The position numbers and the translations under genes were made by a program. Shown here in pieces: positions 9,988-17,039 of a DNA stretch of 64,000 bases. The DNA is from Streptomyces sp. NBC_01669 (GTDB taxonomy: Bacteria > Actinomycetota > Actinomycetes > Streptomycetales > Streptomycetaceae), in the NCBI RefSeq assembly GCF_026339735.1, contig NZ_JAPEQG010000001.1, positions 310,001-374,000 of the forward strand, read 5' to 3'. The notes beneath the pieces are model-generated. The model saw only the letters and a program-made list of their open reading frames with translations. It was not told the origin of the DNA and did no database searches. Numbering within the stretch: position 1 is the stretch's first letter; every line of letters starts with the position of its first letter.

Positions 9988-10521
9988 GTGACCACTCAGG
10001 TGATTGTGTTGAACGGCGGGTCCAGCTCGGGCAAGTCCGGGATCGTCCGGTGTCTGCAGGCGGTACTGCCGGATCCCTGGCTTGCCGCCGCGGTCGACTC
10101 GCTGATCGAAGCGATGCCCGCTTCCATGCAGACATCGGACGCAGGAATCGCACTCGCTGCAGATGGCGGTGTGAATGTCGGATCGGTGTTCCGGGAGCTG
10201 GAAGCAGCATGGATGGAAGGGATCGCCGCAATGGCCCGTGCAGGCGCCCGGGTCATCGTCGATGACGTCTTCCTCGGCGGAGCGACGTCCCAGGAGCGAT
10301 GGCAGAAGGCTTTTGGCGGAGTGGACGTGCTGTGGGTCGGCGTCAGGTGCGAGAGTACGGTCGCCGCAGGCCGCGAGGTCGCCCGCGGGGATCGGGTCCA
10401 GGGGATGGCCGCATCGCAGGCGGAGATGGTCCACCGGGGCGTGGCCTACGACCTGGAGGTGGACACCACGCACACGGAGTCCTTGGACTGTGCGCGCGCT
10501 ATCGCCGCCCAAGTCAAGTGA
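9988..10521 (+). CDS. Chloramphenicol 3-O-phosphotransferase-like protein
   Basis: P-loop kinase of the CPT family, which phosphorylates the 3-hydroxyl of chloramphenicol in the producer S. venezuelae. The 177-residue length fits that enzyme (178). The Walker A motif is GGSSSGKS (residues 10-17). The flanking [34 protein letters not shown] and DVLWVGVRC segments match the family closely. The GTG at 9988 gives the usual N terminus [11 protein letters not shown]; the longer frame upstream overlaps the SDR remnant. No chloramphenicol biosynthesis genes lie nearby, so it may be a resistance gene or a relative acting on another alcohol. Confidence 0.85.
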   Translation: MTTQVIVLNGGSSSGKSGIVRCLQAVLPDPWLAAAVDSLIEAMPASMQTSDAGIALAADGGVNVGSVFRELEAAWMEGIAAMARAGARVIVDDVFLGGATSQERWQKAFGGVDVLWVGVRCESTVAAGREVARGDRVQGMAASQAEMVHRGVAYDLEVDTTHTESLDCARAIAAQVK

Positions 10522-10562
10522 TCGAAAACTCAGCTGTCGGCCGTCAGGGCTCGCCTGGTTGG

Positions 10563-10770
10563 TCAGGCTGAGGCGGGCAGGGAACGTCCGCCCGAACGGA
10601 TGGCCTTCTCGCTGCGGACGCGGGCACGCTCGTGCCGCTGGGCCGCGAGGACGTCAGGGTGGCGGGCGTTGGTGTTGCGCCCGAGCAGGTAGGCGTGCAG
10701 GGCCCGGATCTGCATGGTGTGGTTGCGGTGGTTGGAGTCGGCGACGGTGAACTGCCGTTTTCGGTAAGGG
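10563..10770 (-). pseudogene. Transposase-like C-terminal remnant
   Basis: The minus strand reads ADSNHRNHTMQIRALHAYL, then GRNTNARHPDVLAAQRHERA and RVRSEKAIRSGGRSLPASA to a stop. This basic tail resembles the end of a transposase common in Streptomyces; I cannot fix the IS family. Nothing of the catalytic core remains, and the frame is lost above about 10770. Confidence 0.4.
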
Positions 10771-10795
10771 GTTGCGCGACAGTGCGTGGGCGGTC

Positions 10796-11149
10796 ATGGT
10801 TCCCTGCGACGCGCTCCCTGGACCGCCGACGCTTTCCGTGATCGCCCGGCATGCCGGCGACGCGGAGGTGTGCCACCTTGACTTCGCGGTGCGGCCCGCG
10901 AGCGGTGACGTACGGGCCTCAGGACGTCCTGGTCGACGACACCGGCACCTGGCTCGGGCCTGCTTGTCACTGGCGGGGTCTACGCGGGCTCCGAACATTG
11001 CGTGTACGCGGACGGCGAGCTCCAGCCGTGCGAGATCTTCGGCCCGCCCTGGACGGATCATTGCCGTGCACGTGGTGGTCTCCTCCTCCGGCGGGCGTCG
11101 TTTCTACCGCGTCGATTGGCCCCACGTCTTTGCTCTGGCGGTCTCCTGA
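10796..11149 (+). pseudogene. Hypothetical gene with several frameshifts
   Basis: Natural-looking protein is spread over all three plus frames: PTLSVIARHAGDAEVCHLDF first, then VTYGPQDVLVDDTGTW, then GLLVTGGVYAGSEHCVYADG and ELQPCEIFGPPWTDH, then VVVSSSGGRRFYRVDWPHVF with a stop at 11147-11149. At least three frameshifts would be needed to join them. The original product would be about 115 residues and is not recognised. Its position between a transposase tail and a kinase gene fits general decay here. Confidence 0.4.
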
Positions 11150-11235
11150 CGGCCTTGCGGCAGACCCTGGGACGGGACGCGAGGGCCCCGTGATGCAATG
11201 GGGGTCACACAGCAGATCACGGGGCGGAGTGGGGC

Positions 11236-13080
11236 GTGTTGAGCAACGGTGGGCCGGGCACGGGGAGTTTCCCGCCGCTGGAGGACGGCGATCCGCAGGT
11301 CGTGGGAGGCTACCTGCTGGTGGCGCGGCTCGGGTCCGGCGGCATGGGGCGGGTCTATCTCTCGCACACGCCGGGCGGGCGGGCCGTCGCGGTCAAGGTG
11401 ATCCGTCCGGAGCTGGCCGAGAGCGCCGAGTTCCGGAAGCGGTTCCGGGCCGAGGTGGCGGCAGCCAGTCGGGTGCACGGGCTCTACACGGCTCCGGTCG
11501 TGGACAGTGACACCGAGGGTGCCATGCCGTGGTGTGCCACCGCCTATGTGCCGGGGCCGTCCCTCGCCGATGCGGTGCGTGACCACGGGCCGCTGCCCGT
11601 TGAGACCGTACTGCGGCTGATCGCCGGTGTCGCGGAGGCGCTGCAGGCGGTGCACCGCGAGGGCATCGTGCACCGGGACCTCAAACCGTCGAACGTGCTG
11701 CTCGCCTCGGACGGGCCGCGCGTCATCGACTTCGGTGTCGCGCGGGCTGCAGATGCCACGTCGGTGACGCAGAGCGGTACGGCCCTCGGCACGGTCGCCT
11801 ACATGGCGCCGGAGCAGGTGCTCGGCGGGGAGGCCGCCGCTTCGGCCGATGTGTTCGCGCTGGGGCAGACCGCCGTGTTCGCAGCGACGGGCGGTGCCGC
11901 CTTCGGGGACGGGGAACCGCACGCGGTGCTCTACCGGGTGGTGCACGAGGAACCCGACTTGAGCCGCGTGCCGGCGGAGATACGGGAACTGGTGGCACGG
12001 TGTCTGCGCAAGCCCGCCGCCGAGCGGCCTTCCGTCGAAGAGGTCATACGCTCGGTTCAGACGATCCGGGCGAATCGCGGCGACGATGCGCGGTTCACGT
12101 CCGGGGCCTGGCTGCCGGGTGAGTTGGCGGCTGGGATCGCGGCTCGGGCCGAAGGGGCCGATCGGGCCGGGGCGGAGGCGGATCCGGGCGCTCACAGCCC
12201 TGGCGGTTTCGCGCCCGCGACGGGTTACACCCCCACCGAGCCGTCCCATGCCGTCCTGCCCGGGCCGTTTGTGATGGGGTCTCAGGCCGATCCCGGCGCG
12301 TACGCTCCGCATCCCGGCCCTCAGCCACGGAAACCGGCCGGTGTGGCGACCTCCCCGGTCGCCACGAACGGCAAGGGCCGCAGGGCCCGGGCCTGGATGC
12401 TGTCGGTGGCCGCCGTCGTACTCGTCGCCTGTGGGGCGACCGCCGCGCTGCTGCTCGTCCCGGGCGACGGCGACAAGAGCGACAACGGGGCACAGGAGGC
12501 GGCCGCGTCGCAGTCGGCTCCGGCCGCCGAGGCGTCGCCGTCGACGTCCGGCTCCCCTACCGCCGAAGCCTCGAAGAAGCCCAAGCCCACCAAGTCCGCG
12601 CCACAGCCCGGCCCTTCGGGGCTCACGACGCCCACGCGGGCCGCGACCTCGGCTCCCGCGACCGCCGCGTCCAGCAAGCCCGCGGCCCCGAAGGCTCCTG
12701 CCTCGGCGACGTACTCCGGGATCCGGATGACGGCGAGCCACGACTTGTATCTGGCCGACACCCCAGTGCGGTCCAAGGCGGATTCCGGGAGTGCCGACGA
12801 GGATCTCACCTATGCCGTCTACTCCTCGGGCGCGGTCCTCGCCCCGGGCACCACCTCCGGCAGCTCCCTTGCTCTGCTGCCCGTCGGTCGGCAGGGGAGC
12901 CTGGTGGCGTGCAAGGCGGCGACCGGCTACAAGAGCTACATCTGGGTCAAGGACCTCACCGTGGGCCAGCACATGTGTGTCATCAGCGGGACGGGTCACG
13001 TGGGGCTCGTGACATATCGGGGCTCGTCGGGGACTACGTACGCCAACTTGGACGTGACAGTGTGGCGTAATGCGGCCTGA
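11236..13080 (+). CDS. Transmembrane serine/threonine protein kinase (PknB type)
   Basis: Eukaryotic-type kinase of 614 residues. The kinase domain (about 24-270) shows LGSGGMGRVY (32-41), the ATP lysine K54, HRDLKPSN (D148, N153), DFG (165-167) and MAPEQ. A Pro/Ala-rich linker follows, then one membrane helix (about 385-410) and a second low-complexity Ser/Pro/Lys/Ala linker. The C-terminal extracellular domain of about 120 residues has two cysteines (VACKAA, HMCVIS). GTG at 11236 has GGAG 6 nt upstream. The outer domain is not a PASTA repeat and its ligand is unknown. The gene seems to be transcribed alone. Confidence 0.93.
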   Translation: MLSNGGPGTGSFPPLEDGDPQVVGGYLLVARLGSGGMGRVYLSHTPGGRAVAVKVIRPELAESAEFRKRFRAEVAAASRVHGLYTAPVVDSDTEGAMPWCATAYVPGPSLADAVRDHGPLPVETVLRLIAGVAEALQAVHREGIVHRDLKPSNVLLASDGPRVIDFGVARAADATSVTQSGTALGTVAYMAPEQVLGGEAAASADVFALGQTAVFAATGGAAFGDGEPHAVLYRVVHEEPDLSRVPAEIRELVARCLRKPAAERPSVEEVIRSVQTIRANRGDDARFTSGAWLPGELAAGIAARAEGADRAGAEADPGAHSPGGFAPATGYTPTEPSHAVLPGPFVMGSQADPGAYAPHPGPQPRKPAGVATSPVATNGKGRRARAWMLSVAAVVLVACGATAALLLVPGDGDKSDNGAQEAAASQSAPAAEASPSTSGSPTAEASKKPKPTKSAPQPGPSGLTTPTRAATSAPATAASSKPAAPKAPASATYSGIRMTASHDLYLADTPVRSKADSGSADEDLTYAVYSSGAVLAPGTTSGSSLALLPVGRQGSLVACKAATGYKSYIWVKDLTVGQHMCVISGTGHVGLVTYRGSSGTTYANLDVTVWRNAA

Positions 13081-13199
13081 CTTGATCTTTGACCTCGGAG
13101 GTCGAACGGCTCCTCGTACTTGATCACTCGGACTGGCAACTGCGTTACGCGAGGGCAGCCTTCGGCTGAGTATGTGATCCGACCGAGGAACACACAAGC

Positions 13200-13259
13200 T
13201 CAGCACAAAGGCCGCCAGAGGGCGGGCCGGTCCTCGACAACGGCTTCCCTGATCAGCAT
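13200..13259 (-). pseudogene. N-terminal scar of a GNAT acetyltransferase
   Basis: The minus strand reads MLIREAVVEDRPALWRPLC then a stop, matching the start of the intact GNAT at 3502 (MLIREANLEDWAAIWPFF). The DNA is close too: both begin ATG-YTGATCAGGGAAGCC. Only about 18 codons survive. It marks a deletion of a second copy of the same gene type. Confidence 0.5.
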
Positions 13260-13299
13260 GGGGGCCGGGATGCCGGTACGGGCGTCTCTGCGCGAGCCG

Positions 13300-13911
13300 T
13301 TATCCGCCGGGCCCCGCAGCCACCCCTCCTTCTTCCTCCGCCGCTCCCCCGCCCCGTGCGAGAGAACGGATGACTCGGGCCGGATTTCCCACCGCCAGGA
13401 CGCCGGACGGAAGGTCCTTGGTGACGACGGATCCTGCACCGACAACAGTGTCCGCCCCGATGGTCACGCCGGGACACACGATCACAGCCCCGCCGAGCCA
13501 GACGTTGTCCCCGATCGTCACGGGGTCCGCCTTCTCCCAGCCTGCTCTGCGGCGCTCCGTGTCCAGTTCATGGCTGGGGGTCAGCAGCTGCACGTTGGGC
13601 CCGATCTGCACGTCTGCGCCGATCGTGATGGGCGCGGCATCGAGGAAGACCGCTCCGAAGTTGATGAACGTGCGCGGTCCGATGGTGATGAACGAACCGT
13701 AGTCGCAGTGGAACGGTGCCCGGATGGTGACCCCCTCACCCACCGAGCCGAGCAGCTCCTCAAGGATCTTCCGCCGTGCGGCGGGAGTTGCCCGTACTGC
13801 GGCGTTGAACGCCTCGCAGAGTTCGATACGCCGCTCGGTGTCCGCCCTCAGTTCCGGGTCGTCCGCGATGTACCAGTCGCCGGCCAGCATCCGCTGCTTG
13901 TTCTCCGCCAT
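13300..13911 (-). CDS. Sugar O-acetyltransferase, maltose acetyltransferase type
   Basis: Left-handed beta-helix (hexapeptide repeat) acetyltransferase of 203 residues. It starts with the Mac domain (KQRMLAGDWYIADDPEL), followed by hexapeptide turns (ITIGPRTFINFGAVFLDAAP, VTIGDNVWLGGAVIVCPGV, VTIGADTVVGAGSVVTKDLP). LLTPSHELD holds the catalytic histidine, and the end NPARVIR is typical. Acetyl-CoA is the donor; maltose, glucose or a Nod-factor-like sugar the acceptor. The ATG at 13911 lies 55 nt after the stop of the DUF6397 gene if that gene's frameshift is corrected. The Gly/Ala/Glu-rich tail is unusual. Confidence 0.9.
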   Translation of the reverse strand: MAENKQRMLAGDWYIADDPELRADTERRIELCEAFNAAVRATPAARRKILEELLGSVGEGVTIRAPFHCDYGSFITIGPRTFINFGAVFLDAAPITIGADVQIGPNVQLLTPSHELDTERRRAGWEKADPVTIGDNVWLGGAVIVCPGVTIGADTVVGAGSVVTKDLPSGVLAVGNPARVIRSLARGGGAAEEEGGVAAGPGG

Positions 13912-13965
13912 GACCCTCCTCGCGTGTTCCGCGTCCGTCCGCGTGATCCGTGTCCGCCCACTCGT

Positions 13966-15043
13966 TCAACGGGCTTCGCCCGAGCTTCGTTCCTCGGCTC
14001 CCCTGTGCAGGGCCTCGCGCCTCCGCAGGCCAAGCCGGGCGAGCAGTCCGGCTACCTGGACAGGACCGGAATCGCGCACAGGAGGAGGGGCGGGGAGAGA
14101 CAGGGCCGGGGACCGAGCAGTCCGGATCGGGTCGCCGGTCGTCCCCCGGATGAGGTGCCGGACGGGTCTCGCGCGCGCTGTCCAGCTCCAGGACGAGATT
14201 GACCCGGCGCCAGAGGATCTCGTCCGGGTCGTCGGCGCGCATCAGGTGCGTCATAGTCTCACGAGCAGCGACGGATCCGGGTGGCCCGAAGACCGGACCG
14301 GGCAGGACCCTCCTGAGGTACGCACGCTCGTACGGATCGTCGACCACTTCTGCTAGCTGCACCGGATCCAGCGCGCAGGCAAGCACCGCAGCCCGCGCCC
14401 AGGGATCCTCCGTGCGGCTCAGCAGGCGCTCGATCCGGTGCGAGCGCCAGTTGCGCGTCCGCCAGTCGGTTCCTGCATCCAGACATGTCCGCATCCAGGC
14501 CGGGCTGTTCCCGGTCAGCAGCTGCGGCGCCCCGGCCGCGAACCCGACGAGCTCCTGGGCGAGATAGAGCCAGACAATCGCCCGGTAACGGTTGAGGTGG
14601 AACGCGACAGGCGTGATGCAGCCGGCCCTGGCCAGCCTGGTGAAGCGGACCGGACTGATGCCGAGGAGCCGCGCGCCTTCCGCTGTCCCCACCATCCGCA
14701 CCCGTTCTCGCAGTGTGTCCGGGAACCCGTCCCCCGACCGCAGCCGGTCGATCTCCTCCCGACTCACCCTGGGCCTGCCACCAGCCTGCTCCGCCGAGAT
14801 CCGCACAATGCTCAGGTGCACGGCGAGCTCGAATTCCCCGCGCTTCAGGTTCAGCTCCTGCGCCGCCCTCCCTGCGGCCACCGTCGGGCCGACTTCCGTC
14901 CGGCCGGCTTCTGTCGGATCAGCCTTCGCCGGATCGACCTTCGTCGAGTCGATGTCCGTCGGGTCGATGTCCGTCGGGTCGTTCTGCGAGCGCCGAGATC
15001 CTGCGCGCGGTGCTGCGGCGCGCGTCGCATCCGTCATGGCCAT
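13966..15043 (-). pseudogene. DUF6397-type protein gene with a C-terminal frameshift
   Basis: Large hydrophilic protein with a helix-turn-helix-like middle (EGARLLGISPVRFTRLARAG) typical of DUF6397 actinobacterial proteins of unknown role. The N terminus has pentapeptide repeats (DPTDI, DPTDI, DSTKV, DPAKA, DPTEA). As read, the frame runs to 13760 and overlaps the next gene by about 150 nt. A second frame in the overlap region reads GPVQVAGLLARLGLRRREAL then HRGAEERSSGEAR and stops at 13966, just before the acetyltransferase start. That is a far more natural end, so a single frameshift near 14060-14170 is likely. The gene begins with ATG at 15043 or 15037 after a GGGGG-rich site. Confidence 0.55.
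14905..14990. repeat. Degenerate 15-bp tandem repeat coding pentapeptides
   Basis: Units of 15 bp such as GATGTCCGTCGGGTC appear twice exactly, with three or four degenerate copies beside them. They encode DPTDI-like pentapeptides at the N terminus of the DUF6397 protein. Copy number could vary by slippage. Confidence 0.6.
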
Positions 15044-15062
15044 GGCCGTACTCCCCCGTATA

Positions 15063-15092
15063 GTTACAGTGACTCTGTGTGATCACCGTAAC
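15063..15092. promoter_or_regulatory. Inverted repeat upstream of DUF6397 gene
   Basis: GTTACAGTGA (15063-15072) and TCACCGTAAC (15083-15092) form 10-bp arms with one mismatch and a 10-bp centre, about 20 nt upstream of the DUF6397 start. It is symmetrical and shows no terminator-like loop, so an operator is more likely. The regulator is unknown. Confidence 0.5.
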
Positions 15093-15103
15093 CGAGCAGA
15101 AAG

Positions 15104-15147
15104 CCTTTCGCCCGGCCTGTGGACAACTCCCACGGCCGGGCGAAAGG
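15104..15147. terminator. Hairpin after the roadblock gene
   Basis: CCTTTCGCCCGGCC (15104-15117) pairs perfectly with 15134-15147; inner TGTGG/CCCAC bases can extend it. It is 26 nt past the stop of the minus-strand roadblock gene and separates it from the DUF6397 promoter. Confidence 0.75.
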
Positions 15148-15172
15148 TGCAGTCGAGAGGGGATCCGAACCG

Positions 15173-15586
15173 TCAGAGCCGGTTGACTTCTCCGCTGCCG
15201 CCCTGACGCGCAGTGACCCCCAGGTGCTCTCCGACCCTGTTCACGAGCAGCGTCATCTCGTAGGCGACCTGACCGACGTCGGCCTCGGCCGCGGTCAGCA
15301 CGCAGAGGCAGCTCCCGTCTCCGGCGGCTGTCACGAAGAGAAGCGCCTCGTCGAACTCCACCATCGTCTGCCTGGCTCTTCCTGCCCGGAAGTGCCGTCC
15401 CGAGCCTCGCGCGAGGCTGTGCAGCCCCGACGAGACCGCGGCGAGATGCTCCGCGTCCTCACGTGCCAGGCCCGTGCTCGCCCCCGTCACCAAGCCGTCG
15501 TTCGACAACACCAGCGCGTGCTGTATGTGCTCGACCCGGCCGGTGAGATCGTCGAGGAGCCAGTCAAGTCCCCTGTCCAGCGCCAT
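15173..15586 (-). CDS. Roadblock/LC7 domain protein (CvnB-like)
   Basis: Product of 137 residues with a roadblock/LC7 fold (about 5-110), the family that partners small GTPases of the MglA/CvnD type in Streptomyces conservons. Markers are GLDWLLDDLTGRVEHIQHAL, SNDGLVTGAS and AAGDGSCLCVL. It lies 116 nt downstream of the GTPase gene on the same strand, so the two probably form a short operon. It is paralogous to the roadblock gene at 23298-23735 (both share the WLLDDL and AGDGSCL blocks). Confidence 0.9.
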   Translation of the reverse strand: MALDRGLDWLLDDLTGRVEHIQHALVLSNDGLVTGASTGLAREDAEHLAAVSSGLHSLARGSGRHFRAGRARQTMVEFDEALLFVTAAGDGSCLCVLTAAEADVGQVAYEMTLLVNRVGEHLGVTARQGGSGEVNRL

Positions 15587-15702
15587 TTCCCCGCTCCTCC
15601 CCGCTCATACGTTCCCCGTGCCCCACGTTGCGTGTAAGCCTTGCGCACAGCGCACGTCGGGGCAACCGCCCCTCCGTTTCGGGCTCGTCGTCCCGACAGG
15701 GG

Positions 15703-16341
15703 TCAGCCGACCGAGTCGAGGAGCCGGGCCGTGTGCATGCGGCCCGCGTACTCCACCATGCGGATGAGAACTTCCTTGCCGGAGTCGCGGTCGCGCGCAT
15801 CGCACAGCACGACGGGTGTGCCCCGGTCCAGGTCGAGGGCACGGGAGACCTCCCGCTCGCCGTAGGCGCGGGCGCCCGCGAAACAGTTGACGGCAACAAC
15901 GAACGGGATCCGGCGGTGTTCGAAGTAGTCGACGGCCGGGAAGCAGTCCTCCAGCCGCCGGGTGTCCGCGAGGACAACCGCTCCGAGTGCCCCCTGGGAA
16001 AGCTCGTCCCAGAGGAACCAGAAGCGGTCCTGTCCCGGTGTGCCGAACAGATAGAGCGAGAGACCGGACCGGATGGTGATGCGTCCGAAGTCCATGGCAA
16101 CGGTCGTGGTGGTCTTCTGATCCACTCCGCCGGTGTCATCGACCGACTGTCCGGCCTCGCTGAGGAGTTCCTCCGTCCGCAGCGGCCGGATCTCGCTCAC
16201 CGCACCGACCAGAGTCGTCTTGCCGACCCCGAATCCGCCGGCGACCAAAATCTTCAATGCGAGCGCGTCGGTCTCCACGGCCTCTCCGGCCGTTCCCTCG
16301 ACGGTCTCCGCGCCCGTTCTGCCAGCGTGCTCGGAAGGCAT
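15703..16341 (-). CDS. cvnD: Conservon-type GTP-binding protein (CvnD)
   Basis: Small MglA-like GTPase of 212 residues. The P-loop is GGFGVGKTT (about 35-43), switch-region TTTTVAMDFGR and LFGTPGQDRFWFLWDEL (G3 DxxG replaced by GTPG, usual for this family), and a G4-like VVAVNCF. In S. coelicolor conservons the order is cvnA-B-C-D, a membrane-associated complex likened to G-protein-coupled receptors. Here the D gene stands 6.5 kb from an A-B-C set that lacks a D gene (22.8-26.4 kb, same strand), followed by a second roadblock gene. Confidence 0.92.
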   Translation of the reverse strand: MPSEHAGRTGAETVEGTAGEAVETDALALKILVAGGFGVGKTTLVGAVSEIRPLRTEELLSEAGQSVDDTGGVDQKTTTTVAMDFGRITIRSGLSLYLFGTPGQDRFWFLWDELSQGALGAVVLADTRRLEDCFPAVDYFEHRRIPFVVAVNCFAGARAYGEREVSRALDLDRGTPVVLCDARDRDSGKEVLIRMVEYAGRMHTARLLDSVG

Positions 16342-16582
16342 CGATCACTTCTCTCACCCGTGAGCCTCAAGACGTAAAAACGCAGTTCAGAGCTGTCTTG
16401 ACGGGCTCGGTTCGGTATCTGTGGGCAGCAGTACGGTGGACAGCATGGCAACCAGCCGTCCGTCCCGAGCAACGTGATCGGTTATTGACCTTAGTGGCCG
16501 AACAGAGATCGTTCGATGTCTGCATGAGGTCACTATTCGAGCCGAATTCGAACCAGGTTCGAGCCGGAACCGATCCAGGGGG

Positions 16583-16594
16583 TCGAGGCCTCGA
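16583..16594. promoter_or_regulatory. Palindrome upstream of ArsR gene
   Basis: TCGAGGCCTCGA is a perfect 12-bp palindrome flanked by CCAGG and CCTGG, about 80 nt before the ArsR start. It could be the autoregulatory operator, since ArsR-type repressors usually control their own operon. A terminator is also possible but there is no gene ending here. Confidence 0.35.
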
Positions 16595-16673
16595 TCCTGG
16601 GGCCGACCGCGACTGCCGCCTACACTGTCGCTTCGTGGCGCGGGAAACGGTCCGGGTGGACAGGAGAGCAAGA

Positions 16674-17039
16674 GTGTCGACAGGTGCCGGCGGCAACTTC
16701 GTGGATCCGCCCGCGGAGGTGCTGGCGGAGGCGGCCGCCGCCTTCGGTCTGCTGGCGACGCCTGCGCGCCTGCACATCGTATGGGCACTGTCCCAGGGCG
16801 AGAGCGATGTGACCGGTCTGGCGGATCGGGTGGGCGGGACGCTGCCCTCGGTCAGCCAGCATCTGACAAAGCTGAAGCTCGCTGGTCTCGTACGCTCGCG
16901 GCGCGAAGGCCGCCGCCAGGTGTATCTGGTCGACGATCCTGATGTGGTGACGGTGGTACGACTGATGGTCGGCCAGCTCGCTGCACGGGCCGGGCACGCT
17001 CCTGCGCAGCCGGTACGCCTCCGTGAGCTCGGTGCCTGA
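16674..17039 (+). CDS. ArsR-family transcriptional regulator
   Basis: Winged-helix repressor of 121 residues. LLATPARLHIVWALSQGESD and LPSVSQHLTKLKLAGLVRSR form the HTH, and EGRRQVYLVDD the wing. GTG at 16674 is chosen because AGGAG lies 7 nt upstream. No obvious Cys-x-Cys metal site is seen in the HTH helix. It overlaps the start of the P-type ATPase gene by 17 nt, a sign of coupled translation, so it probably controls that cation pump. Confidence 0.9.
   Translation: MSTGAGGNFVDPPAEVLAEAAAAFGLLATPARLHIVWALSQGESDVTGLADRVGGTLPSVSQHLTKLKLAGLVRSRREGRRQVYLVDDPDVVTVVRLMVGQLAARAGHAPAQPVRLRELGA

Noticed and set aside
11104..13206. 700-codon open frame on the minus strand opposite the Ser/Thr kinase
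   Set aside because: Composition is Arg/Gly/Pro-rich with no domain; it is the usual GC-rich shadow of a real gene, which has clear kinase motifs.
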